A stretch of DNA of 60,000 bases from Branchiostoma floridae (taxonomy: Eukaryota; Chordata; Leptocardii; Amphioxiformes; Branchiostomatidae). Shown piece after piece: positions 1-12,200 of this stretch. The DNA is taken from positions 16,093,548-16,153,547 of the forward strand of contig NC_049990.1 in NCBI RefSeq assembly GCF_000003815.2, in the 5' to 3' direction. The notes beneath the pieces were generated by a model, which ran no database searches, had not been told where the DNA came from, and was given only the letters and a program-made list of their open reading frames with translations. The translations under genes were made by a program, and so were the position numbers. Positions within the stretch are counted from its first letter, which is position 1. Every line of letters begins with the position of its first letter.

Positions 1-869
1 GGACAAAGGCAGGAATCTGGGGTCGGCTATCATCACAGGGCGCGGGCCACACAGATGGCACAGATAAGGACCCCCAGAGAACGAATGGAATTTTATATGC
101 ACACAATCACATTGGTCCTAGTGAGGAGATTACAGTTTCTCCTTGGTTCTATTAAAGATTTAGCCAGCCAAAACAACAGGACAGGAAAGTTTAGAAGCAG
201 CCGTTACGGCACATACAGCACAAAATAATATGAGAATTTAACTAACTATGGAACGGGCAGTTTGTAAACAAGCCGGGGATGACACGCGGGGGTTCCAGCT
301 GAAAGAGAAGTGATCTATCATACAACAATCTTTACAAAGAGATCACACTACTAATTATTAAATACACAAAACACTAGGAAGGGATAACAGACATTGCTGA
401 CAGACATATACGGAACTAAGAACGGTAACTGCTATGTATATACAATCTATGTACTAGAGAGCTACACTACTCACTTCTTGGTCCGGTAGCGGCTAGCGGC
501 AGCGACAACTGAGATTCAAATCTAGTTTCAAACCTAACTGCTGTCACCAGCTGGTCTACTATTGGTCTAGTCAAGTCATGTGACTTCCTAATATAGTCTT
601 GTTACCTAAGGACTCCTCCAGATGGTTCCAAGCAAGTTAGTGTCATCCATCATGCCTGTTTCACGGAAACACATGGCATTGTGCATTATTTTTGTGAATA
701 AATGCATCATGTACTTACCAGTTTCAAAGTTGTACACAGCAGCAAACGCTGTGGCACGGTGTAGGCTGTTATCTGCAACGACTGCCCCATTAGGCGCACC
801 GTTGACATGCCAACGTACTGGTCTGCTCGGCACTTTGCACAGCTTGCATAACCGCTTTACGAGTAAAGT
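1..869. other. No gene seen
   Basis: I see no supported coding exon, RNA gene or clear repeat on either strand. The few open frames overlap each other in opposite directions and lack splice or domain support. Confidence 0.5.
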
Positions 870-1250
870 TGCCTCGTGATATTGTCCGGATATGGGCCAT
901 TCCCACACAGCAACGCTGGTATTCAATATCATGAGTGACTTTTTGTCATGATATTGTCCGGATATGGACCTATCCCAAACTGCACCGCTGGTGTGGAGTG
1001 TTTTGACTGAACTTTTTCAAGATATTGTCCGGATATGGACCTATCCCAAACTGCACCGCTGGGGTGGAGTGTTTTGACTGAACTTTGTTCAAGATATTGT
1101 CCGGATATGGACCTATCCCAAACTGCACCGCTGGGGTGGAGTGTTTTGACTGAACTTTATTCATGATATTGTCCGGATATGGACCTATCCCAAACTGCAC
1201 CGCTGGGGTGGAGTGTTTTGACTGAACTTTGTTCAAGATATTGTCCGGAT
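870..1250. repeat. 72-bp tandem minisatellite, about five copies
   Basis: The motif ATTGTCCGGATATG recurs at 881, 953, 1024, 1096, 1168 and 1240, a spacing of 71-72 bp. The central copies are nearly identical. Because 72 is divisible by three, the minus strand stays open and reads as a 24-residue repeat (970-1236). I see no promoter or splice support for that frame. Looser TTGTCCGG-like fragments continue to about 2220, suggesting an older, decayed part of the same array. Confidence 0.9.
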
Positions 1251-3130
1251 ATGCAAAGAAACAATAATACTTGACTCATAATTGTTACCATCGCAAAGAT
1301 TGCTTTTTGTGTCATTTGATTGTAAATGTCGATGTCAGTATATTTGCACATGTATATGGAAGCTTAAGCTTCAATTACCAGAAAATTAAAGAGTAAACAT
1401 ACATTGACATCGGGCATACACGTTGTAGACGTGTATTTGACAAGATAGGAAACCTTTTTAAGGATACCCAACAAAACAATCTCAGATTCATGTATGACAA
1501 GAAAAGTAATTTGTTAACCATTAAGTTGTCCGAAAACTGATCTCTGGAATGTTTCTGTTTTGGACATCTGTCGTAAATGGAACGGAATATGAATTCGGAA
1601 GGAGCGAAAATTTCGGCAAAAAATGCAGTCTTATTTGTTCAGATGCGCAATAAAACAATCACCGATTCACAATTCACGTATAGAATACCTTTATTGGTAA
1701 CGGTCAGAATATGCTAACTTCGAATCTGTCCTAAAACTAATCCATGGAATATCTGTCGCGGATATGTCTCGTAAATGGAAAGAAAAGAAAATAGTATGAA
1801 TTCGAAAACATGAAACGTCCCTGACACGTATTCGGAAGAACGGGAAATTCTATCCGTCCGGGCATGTGCTGAAACATTTCATGATATTCTGAGACATAAT
1901 GAATTGAAAATGTCATCTGACAATGGCCCAGAAATAATGCACATCATGCTTCGTGCAAACTCCTAATTTGTCCGGGTATTCCTTATCGAAATATATGGAC
2001 CTTGGATATGTAAAGAATGTAAAACATATCACGTATTCGGAGGCAAGAAACGTCAATGGCGCGTATCTTGAAAAGCAGGAAAGTCTCATTTGTCCGGATA
2101 CATAACAAGACAATTCCTGACTCATGATATTTCCAGATATGGGAAATATTGAACATCGTGCCCGGACACAGTCCGAATATTTAGCATGTCCAAAAATATG
2201 TCAACTCCGACTTTGTCCGGAAATCACACCCTTTCGCACAGTGTTAAGAGTAGCAACTGAGTGGGTAGAAGGACTTTTTTAGTACTGACCTTAAGAGACT
2301 TAAGGGCCGCACAAGTACTTTTCAGTTGGTGAAAGTTTAGATGGTGACAAAAAAGGTCCTAGCCTATAACACAGACGTCAAAGTTATGCATATTATTGCA
2401 TCTGTAGGGTAAACGAAGTCTTAGCCTAAGCTTAGCAGGCAATTTGGCACATGATCATTACAGTTATTTTACGACAGTAAATCCGGTTTGTGGTAATGAC
2501 AAAGAATCATGGTCGAAGTGCAGGTCGGCACGCGGTCAGGGGTGAGAGCACTTCAACTGAAGCTCCTAACGTTATTTACGTTACCGACACAATAACATCC
2601 GAGCCTAGGGGGTTACCAGCTAAACATATTATGTTAGAGATCCCTCCGCACTACAAAACGCCTTTGTTCGTATCACTCCGCGTTCCGCTCCGGTAAGTAC
2701 CAGTTTAGCTGGTAAGTGTTTGTCCGTTTTTCGTTTATTTTAGTAAAAATTCACGTTTTTAGCAGTAGAATATTTGTTTTGTGATTAAGCTTGTGTGTTA
2801 GAGAAAGTTTTATGATCTTTCAAAGGTGTTTTCGAGTGAAATATGGCTAAAATTCATAAGCAGGTTTTCATACGTTAAGGAGGCTTAACCGTGTCGTTGT
2901 CAGCATGAAGTCTCGTGCAATGACTTGCACTTGATTCTTTTGACCAAGGACGTTACTTGTTTTGACGACCGAAAAAAATCAAACTTTTCCTTCAAAATAA
3001 TGTGCCTTGTTTGAACATCTCACCACTTAAAGTACATACTTGCTTAAAAAACCAGACGATGTAGGTAGAAATTTGACAGAATATCTTATTCAATCCATTG
3101 TAAACTAAGGTACATATTGTTATACTACGA
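1251..3130. other. No gene seen; decayed minisatellite remnants and unique AT-rich DNA
   Basis: The first kilobase holds scattered TTGTCCGG-like remnants of the upstream minisatellite. An open frame at 2490-2696 ends near a GTAAGT donor-like site, but its translation matches no domain I know and its phase does not fit the next gene. Confidence 0.45.
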
Positions 3131-3410
3131 ATACAGTTAAAGGTGTTTGCCCCAGAACCCAGGCCCTGCTTTTGAGACCCCTGACAAGTAATATTGTGCC
3201 TTTTTGCTTTGAGAAGGGTACTTTACACGACTTTCCCTACTCCACCCAGGTGTAAAAATGGGTACCTGATTTCGGTTGGGGATTTAAAAGGCGGTGAAAG
3301 AAGAGGCTTCGACTTCCAATATTGAGCCAAAAACACATTAGATAACAACCCACTGGTACTACGGCCTTAAAAAGGCTTTTGGACTGCCGTTATCTACCTA
3401 ACTTATATTT
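3131..3410 (+). mobile_element. SINE-like element, body and tail
   Basis: The stretch GGGTACTTTACACGACTTTC followed by CCCAGGTGTAAAAATGGGTACCTG and GGTTGGGGATTTAAAAGGCG resembles the tRNA-derived SINE body common in marine invertebrates. A related copy lies at 25793-26114 and a weaker one near 42440-42600. The tRNA-like head is not clear here, so this is probably a truncated copy. Confidence 0.5.
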
Positions 3411-3793
3411 TACGCAGATGAAACTGGACAAACAAAATGATCTTTACGAAGAAAAAAACATTGGCATTTTGAAGTGGGCCCTTTATTTTGCCAGTTGAAT
3501 CAGCCCGTCCAATGATTGATATCCGTGAGTTTTCTTAACTCCCCGCCAAGTTGAACTGTGCCAAGATTAGAAACACTTCAAGACTTCTTAAGTCATCAAA
3601 CGGAACCTTGTGATCGAGTCGTTAATGGGTGGTGGCATTTTAGCCGTGTAGTGTTGTTATACTCAGACCCAGCGCGACATACGGAAGGGTATTCACACAA
3701 ACTGTTCGCACTCTTGCAAGGTAAGATATCAAAATTTCATCAATTTGTATCCATTTTTTTATAACAAACGGAACTTTAAAGTCGGGATACCGA

Positions 3794-4515
<722 letters not shown>

Positions 4516-4758
4516 TCACTTTTTTAGTGGGTTATGTGACGTTAACAGGGTTATAGTTTTGTTATCGTTAGTAAACGTTTGGACATTTTTGTTGGTTTTG
4601 CAGGCCTCTTTGACTAGCTCTTTTCTTTCCTGGTCGTTAGAGAGGCAGTTAGAAATAAAATGTAACGTTATGTCGTTTTCCACCGGTTTTTTAACACAAT
4701 GGTTACAGTTTTTTTCGACAACAGGTAGCTTTTTTGTGCCGCCCTTTTTTAATTTCAA
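4516..4758 (-). pseudogene. LINE retrotransposon C-terminal fragment
   Basis: The minus-strand frame has a C-x2-C motif (NCNHC) about 15 residues before HFISNCLSNDQERKEL. This zinc-knuckle-like Cys/His layout followed by a charged helix is typical of the end of CR1/L2-type LINE reverse transcriptase ORFs. No upstream reverse transcriptase domain is present, so it is a 5'-truncated dead copy. The assignment rests on pattern only. Confidence 0.5.
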
Positions 4759-5514
4759 GGGGGTGGGCGCTAATTCTAAGTTTACACATTGCCAATCTTA
4801 CCTAAAACTTATCTAGTAACGTTAGATAATTCAGTTACAGTTGGTTTGTCAAATAACCCACACTGTTGATAAATGGTCATCGATAAAGTTATTAAGTAAA
4901 CCAAGAAGCCGTGGAAAGATTCATACAATGGCGACAGTATCAGAGAACAATGGACGGGAGTGGGCATTGTTGTTCAAGCAGGTGTGACCGTTTGTGACTG
5001 AATGTCCAGTGAAAGTAGACAGGTAATGGCTGCATGTTTCACAGTAGGTGGCCAGGTAGTAGTGACACAGGTGTGTTTTATAGTGACACAGGTGTGTTTG
5101 GTACTTTTGGGGTATCATTTTTCACGCTTAACTGGTTGCGAATTTGATGGGTTTTTCCATATAAACTCCCGGTGTGAAAAAGACCGATCCTGACTGTCCA
5201 TCACAATTAGCAGTTCAACCAATGAGAGTAAAGCAATGAGTAAAGCAATAAGCAGTATGGCCAATGAGAGAGCAGCTGCATGTTTGCATTTTTTAAAATC
5301 TTATATCTCTACGTGGTTATGGGTTAACTGGTCTATGTCATTGCGTGTGCCGACCATCTTATCCCAGGAGAGACTTGAATTTCAACCTCGCCTTGGATTC
5401 TTCTGGATTCCTTAACACAATACAGGCTTTTCATTTGACGTCATCTGCGCCATGTTTGATTACAGTGTTCGTCCGTAAAATACATGAAGATGCCATTGCT
5501 TAATACGCAAACAT

Positions 5515-5935
5515 TAGGAGTGCCTATCATTTGCACGAACCCAATGAGATTCGTACGAACATTATGTGTTACGCACGAATCACTATACGAAAACGCACGA
5601 ACCTTATGAAAATCACACGAAATCACTATGCGAAAACGTGCGAAATCTATGTGAATCATGCGAATCACTATGTGACACACATGCACGAACCTTATGTGAA
5701 ACTGGCCAACCGCCGCCGGGTCCCATGACATCAAGTCATTCGCATAAGGTTCCTGCAAATCGCATAAGTTTCGTGTGTGTCACATAGTGATTCTTGCGAT
5801 TTATATAAGGTTCGTACGTTTTCACATAGAGAGTCGTGTGATTTTCATAAGGTTTGTGCGTTTTCGCATAGTGATTCGTACTTATCACATAATGTTCGTA
5901 CGAATCTCATAGGATTCGTGCAAATGCTTAGGCAC
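5515..5935. mobile_element. Large foldback palindrome (MITE-like)
   Basis: The left arm (about 5515-5705) and right arm (about 5740-5935) are imperfect inverted repeats. Both consist of variations on GCACGAACCTTATG and CGAATCACTATGCG or their complements. The outer ends read AGGAGTGCC on the left and GGCACCCCTG on the right. The family recurs at 13640-14008, which ends with the same AGGCACCCCTGA. No transposase is present. Confidence 0.8.
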
Positions 5936-6043
5936 CCCTGACTATCGTCTCCAGAGGATTCAAGTTATGATTATTATGACGTCAATGAAACGTATAGGGT
6001 ATGGGTGAATAATGACCGTTATATTTTTTTAAAATCCCAACAG

Positions 6044-6230
6044 GGCGCCGCCTCCCGCCAGCGTCAGAATGAGGCGTTTCTCCAGGCCTTGTTGGAGGCG
6101 GGACCGAACGCCTTCCACACGTTCTGTGACGCCCTGGTACGGACCAATCAGAGTCGACTGGAGGGCGTGCTGAGGGCGGAGTCTCCGGCGGGGTCGTCTG
6201 GCAGCCTGACCAACGGGGTGGACTCACACG
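6044..6230 (+). CDS. CARD-gene exon: C-terminal half of CARD
   Basis: The acceptor AAAATCCCAACAG precedes GGCGCC and the donor is CACG/GTAAGG (phase 0 in, phase 1 out). The translation begins GAASRQRQNEAFLQALLEAG and continues PNAFHTFCDALVRTNQ. The open frame extends upstream to an ATG at 6005, but those bases are the pyrimidine tract and acceptor, so I do not use that start. Confidence 0.8.
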
Positions 6231-9200
6231 GTAAGGGACACACACCATATGTAAATTCATACGTCGTATGCAAATTTACACTTACGGTGGCCCAAAAGTA
6301 CAAGTTTCGACAATCATTTCCTGAGCAGCTCTCAGGAAAATTTCGCAATGTACGGAGAGGCAGCATGATTTTACGACATTTTTTTTCAGCGCGCAAAATG
6401 GCCTTAGTTCTTGACAGAAGTTGTCCTTGCTGGCCACCGTAGATATCTAAATGTCACATAACATGACAAGAACAAACATATTTGACCCATATTTTGCATA
6501 TAATAGCCTCCATGATACAGTTACCAATGAGTCTTTCTACCTACCCAACCTTTCATCAGACAGAGACTGGCTTGGGTATCAGAACTTTTTATTGGACAAC
6601 AAGTAATGGCTCTCAAATGCTTGTTTCTGGCAATAGCGGCAAGAAGTTTAGCACTCGAGATATAAAATCTGAGGATGATTTCTGATGGGTATCGAAACGT
6701 AAGCATATTCCTTGTTCTTCAAATTAAAGATTACTTCAATTTCCTATAAATTCAAAAATACGGTGGCCCACAAGTACAACTTTTCTTTTAATGTTCCACC
6801 AAACTGATAAATGTTTTTGACTGGCGTTTTCCAGGAGGTTCAGAAGACGAGAAAGTTCGCACGACCGACTCCCTAGAAGACACAGAGTACAGCTCGGCTA
6901 GAAGGGTAAGTCAAAGAACCGCGTTTTTCTGGGTAAACATCAAATGAAATTGTTATAATATAATGAATATGTGTAGTATTAGACTGTTATCTATACATTG
7001 TCACCATTGCCATGTATTGTCACCGATGCAATTGTTGCCCAATATACATAATTGTCATCAAAGCTAGTGCTGATCAAAGAAAATCACGTTAAAATAGACA
7101 AAATCAAGCTACTAACCAGAATTTCAATCTTAACAAAGTCTTCTCGCCAGGAATTCCTAATTCACTTTAGAACAATTCAAAAACAGGGTGTCAACTAGCT
7201 CAAACTCCGAGAAAAATTTGCTCTATAAAAACACATTTGATCCCATTTTTCTTCTGTATCCATCCGCAGAACCCAACGCCAAATCAACTGGTGAACGGAG
7301 AAATAGTGGTGTAGGTTTGCGCCCCCTAGCGACTTGTTTTTACATTGCTTAAGCTTCTCGCTGACAGGTAGCTTGTTTGTTATTTTGACAGGCGTAAATT
7401 TAGAAGGAAGGCGTACGTAAATTTAGGAGGTACCGACTACTGGTTCGAAGTTCACGTAAACAGGACAAACAGAGATTTCAAGAGGCACTCCAAGTGTCGC
7501 GCGCGCCAATGTCGCTAGGGCGCGCATAGCAACAGACGAGCACTTGTGACCGCTCCCTTGTTTGGCCTGTCCCACACTGAGAATACAAATAATAGGGGAG
7601 AAACTTTAACCACCTAAACGGCAAATGTCTTATTTCACAATCTTGTGATTTTTTGGAGCCAAGGCCACAATTTTCACAAACGTTTGACAATGGATTGATA
7701 TGTTGTTAACCAGCATTTTGAAGAATTCTTTTGTAAAATAATAATGCCGATACTATGTCGAGTTTACAATGTATGTGTACCTCCCCTTTGATTTATCGAT
7801 TAAAAAAGAGGATAAAATACGACCCAACGCCACACGATTCAAAAGCAGTGTCTACAGCATTCGGAGGTACGTTGAATAAGTTCTTATTGATGATATAATC
7901 GCACTAAGCGCTAATATATCTTTGTGTAAAACTAAGAATAGGTCCTTGACGATCTTGGTATGATCACATTAGAAGTTAGTGTTGTATTTACTGAGCGGTT
8001 CTAAATGAACTTGTCCTTTTCTACGACAAAGAAAGCACGGGGAGATATGGGTGCCCTAAAACTGTGAATGCAGAAATGTTCGCGGTCTTCGCGGTGATTA
8101 ATTCTTTCTTTCAATTCTGCCTTCTGACGGCGCCTATCCCCTTGCCTAAGCACTACATTTTTTACTGTAATGTAAAAAGTCTGTGATTGTGAAATCGCAC
8201 GAATACCTAAAAAGCAAACCTAAACACAGACCCGTTCTTTGAACATTGAATACATGCTAGTATTTACCAAGGATACGTATCCAGTGGGTAGATACGGTTA
8301 GAACAGTGACAGTTTTAGTTAGATATGCAGATGTAGATGCCATACTTTGTACCCCGTACAATTGTTGTGCAATAAAGCTATCAATTGATCACACCAGCAC
8401 TGGCAAAAGCGACTGCTCTGTCTGTAGTATCATTGCCCAGTTGCTAGTAGGTGGTTGCCGACTGACTACCGGGGTTTGCATTTCTGTAAAGTATTTGACT
8501 TTAGCGCCATCGCGAACCTAAAACCACCACACTCCCCAATCTCCCCACCGCTAAATCAAATGCATCTACAGTAACTACATCTTTATTTCGTGTATGTTTG
8601 TACAAGTTGCAAGTTTTTTTTCTTCTGATGAGGCATGCATGTCTATTTTGCATTTTTCTTAATTGTTGGTGCTGGTTGAGGTTGAAATCAGAAAACCTTA
8701 AGTAGTCTCGAAAGCAAGCTTCGTCGCTGAAATTTTTTATGGCTTTTCATGTTCTATCTTTAGATTCTATACATGTGCCAATCAGCTTTAGGTGGGGTCA
8801 CACATGCGTATATATTCAAGTCCGTTTGAGGTGTGTATGACGCTCTTAGTCTCTACCAGGCTCCACAGGTCGCGGGAAAAATCGTACAAATTGGACAAAT
8901 ATAGATACATAACATGCCAGATGAGTTAGCTGACCGAGATGTATGGTTAGCGACCCAGCTAACTCGTCTGACATGTTACCTGTTTACGTTTGTCCAATTT
9001 CTATTAATTTTTCCAACGACCTGTAGGGCCTGGTGGAGGTAAATACTCCCATGCGCGCCTCATACGGACTTAAATATATACGCAGGTGTGACCTCATCTT
9101 TAAGGGTGGGTTCACACGTGCGTATCCATTCAAGTCCGTATGAGGTCCGTATGGAATTCGTAGCCTTTACCAGGCTCCAGAGGTTGCTGGAAAAAATAAT

Positions 9201-12200
9201 AGAAATCGGACAAATATAGTCTAGTCGCAAACCATACTCCTCGGCCAGCTAACTCCTGGTATTTTATGTGTCAAGATTTGTCCAATTTCGATTATTTCGT
9301 CCAGCGACCTGTAGAGCCTGGTAGAGGCTAAGACTTCCATACGGACCTCATATGGACTTGAATATAGTGAAACAATATAGAGAATTGCTAAACTTTCATT
9401 CCAACACAAAGATAATGTAGGGACTTACCCCTAAATAGTGAAACAACCTTTATTGCACATTCATGCCCTATCGGGCTAAGTACAGGCGTATAGATACAAA
9501 AGGTTTCTTAGTAATGTTAAAAATGTAGGTTAAGATGTGTTTTTATAATGTCGTTTGATCAAAACTCATAAGAAAACGGAATTTTTCAACACTAGACAAA
9601 GATTCAAAGCGAGGGAACTTTCCTATAATATAGCTAAAAAGAATACTTCTATTGTTACTATATAAACTACAATCAAATAAATAGTGAGATTCATCTTCGT
9701 CCTTGTTCAGGTTACAGAACTGACAGATCATTTGCTCCAAAGGTGTGCGGTTGTGCCTGATTCAACACGGAGTTTATACACACGTGTGAACCAACATCGT
9801 GCGGTTGAGTCACAGACAATGGTCACCGCACATACCTGGTGTTACGTCTGGTTGTTGTGTACAGAGCTCTTATACCCGCATTACGTGGACCACACCTACT
9901 TGATTCGTGTTCGTGTGGCTGGGCCGAGAAAAAACATGCTGTGTTTAGGATTACGGCTATGAAAAAATAGAGTGGGTACATAAAGATTATATTTTCTTGA
10001 TCTAGGCAAAAAAGCTGTTTTACAATTATCTAACACTAAAACGCCCCAGGACACCGGTATCTTCAGCGTCGCACTTTAATCATACGCTGTATGTGCACAA
10101 TTCTCTCAGATTTCAATAGAAATGAGCTTTTCAGATTGAACATTTTTCTAAGGTCTGTGAGCTATCCAGAAACCAAACATCTTTTTTTTTTCATAGGCCT
10201 TAAAACTATAGTATTAGTAAACTGTTAAGCGTACGAATGGAATTACATAAAAAATCCAATAAGATGATTGCAAACTATACTTAGGTACCATGTTACGTAA
10301 GCGCTAGTTCACCTTTATCCGCAGGGTTACCTATATCCGTTTTTTTGTCCAAAGAGGGTATTTAGGATCAGGGATATCGAGTCAACGGACGGCGGTTTCA
10401 AACTGCAGTATTTTGTCATATTGCAACTTGAACAACTGTCCGCCGACCTGTTATTCCTGGTTACCATTATATGATAGTTTGCAAAAGCAACGGAAATAGG
10501 TTACCCGCGGATAAAGCTGAACTCGCGTTACCCATAATATTCAACGCAAATTGAGATGGGTTGGGGGAGCCTTTACCTAAATGACATCGCTAAGGCATAA
10601 CCTTTAAGCTAGATCCTATTTTGGGAAAGCAACTAATAAAATATTCATAATTGTGGTGGCATTTTGATAGAATCTGCCGTCACCATTAGAATTTGCTGTT
10701 AATTCATATCATAACGTTTCACGGTTGACAGAAGAAATACAGCGGATTCTGTTTGATACGTCTGGATTTGTCATACACCTTATCAATTGTTGGATTAAAT
10801 ATGTATGATGTATTGTGTACCTCGATTTCTAACCTTCATGTAATCGACATACTGTATAACCAAGGACGTTTTATCAAACCTCCTTTGTATAACATACAAT
10901 AGATAGTAATACGTTCGTGGTCTCACCCAGATGTAAGACGCCCAGCTTTGAATTTTGGGTCATAGATTTATAGTGTGAGGTCTTTTATAAAAAAAACAAG
11001 TATGAAAAAAGTTTGGTCATTACTTTCCAGTCAAAGTCTTTTGAAAATCAGTAGGTATGTGGCAAAAAACAAACAAGGGTGAGCTATGTCCGTGTCTAGC
11101 ACCAGACTTAAAAAGGCCAGGTTTTTGCTAGGGTCGGGTAACAAGAAACTCATTGTATTTTCTAAGCCTTGGTGAAAGATTATTTCTAATTCCGCCATGC
11201 TCAAGATTTCTTTGACAACGGCTCAAACTTTTCATCCTGGTAGCTTTTACAGTGACGAGGTTTTGTAAAGACACACGTAACATTAGACGAGTTCTTTATT
11301 CGTGGTATAATGTCTGCTTACGCATTCATGTTATGTACGATACAAATTGACAACATACTTAAACGTTGTCAAATTTAAAATGCCACAACGCTTATGAATA
11401 ATTTATTACGTGTCTTCATGCCAAAGGTAGTATTGGTGTGTTGGTATGGCTTAAAGATTGTCACTGTGTCATGCATTAATAAACTCTGACAAAAGATGCT
11501 TATATTCCTGATAAGTTCTAATAACGGAAAAGTACCAATTCCTGAAAAGTCCAGTCAAGTATTCTGGAAGACCTATTTCCACTAGAGAACTATCCCTGAG
11601 AGACTGTTGTGTGACTGAAATTGGATTTGTGTGATCCTTGATTTTGTTATAGGAATATGAAGCACGAAGTAAACGTTTGATTTAAAGATACGCTATGTGA
11701 GATTTCGGTCCCAAAATTGAAAACATTCTCGAGAACAGAATATTCATGTGTATGTTCCACGTGTGTATTCAACATCTTTGTAGCATACTATCATCATTTC
11801 TTATTACTGATCTTTATGAACTGTGTGAAAAAAGCTTCACAGGTCTGCTAAGTGAAGAACACCATCTGAAAGTAGATTCTCCTGTTTGTAAGCGACAACA
11901 TACTGGCCAGTATCTTTAGCAATATGCGCGCAACACTAGTACTTTTCATTTCAGAGTAGGATATGATTATAACCTTCAATTTGTCTATTTTGTAAGATAT
12001 CGACAAGCTGAGGCTGTTTTCCTTTTAAAACTGCAAGAAATATTACATAGTGGGCCTTGAAAAGACAACAAAACCGCAGAAAACGTTAAAAACTTTCGTC
12101 CAGTGAAATACACTGAGCGATAATGTAAAATCTAGTGGAGGGTTGTCATTGAAACCTGTCAGTAGATGACCCATTTCTTGAGCGCGGTAAAAACTGGACT

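Noticed and set aside
970-1236. Minus-strand 24-residue repeat protein
   Set aside because: It is explained by a 72-bp minisatellite whose length is divisible by three. No splice sites, promoter or start context support it.
2490-2696. Candidate first exon of the CARD gene
   Set aside because: It ends near a GTAAGT donor but in phase 2, while the next CARD exon needs phase 0, and its translation is not CARD-like.
6005-6043. Start codon for the CARD gene at 6005
   Set aside because: The codons between 6005 and 6043 cover a pyrimidine tract and AG acceptor, and a CARD needs N-terminal helices that are missing here.
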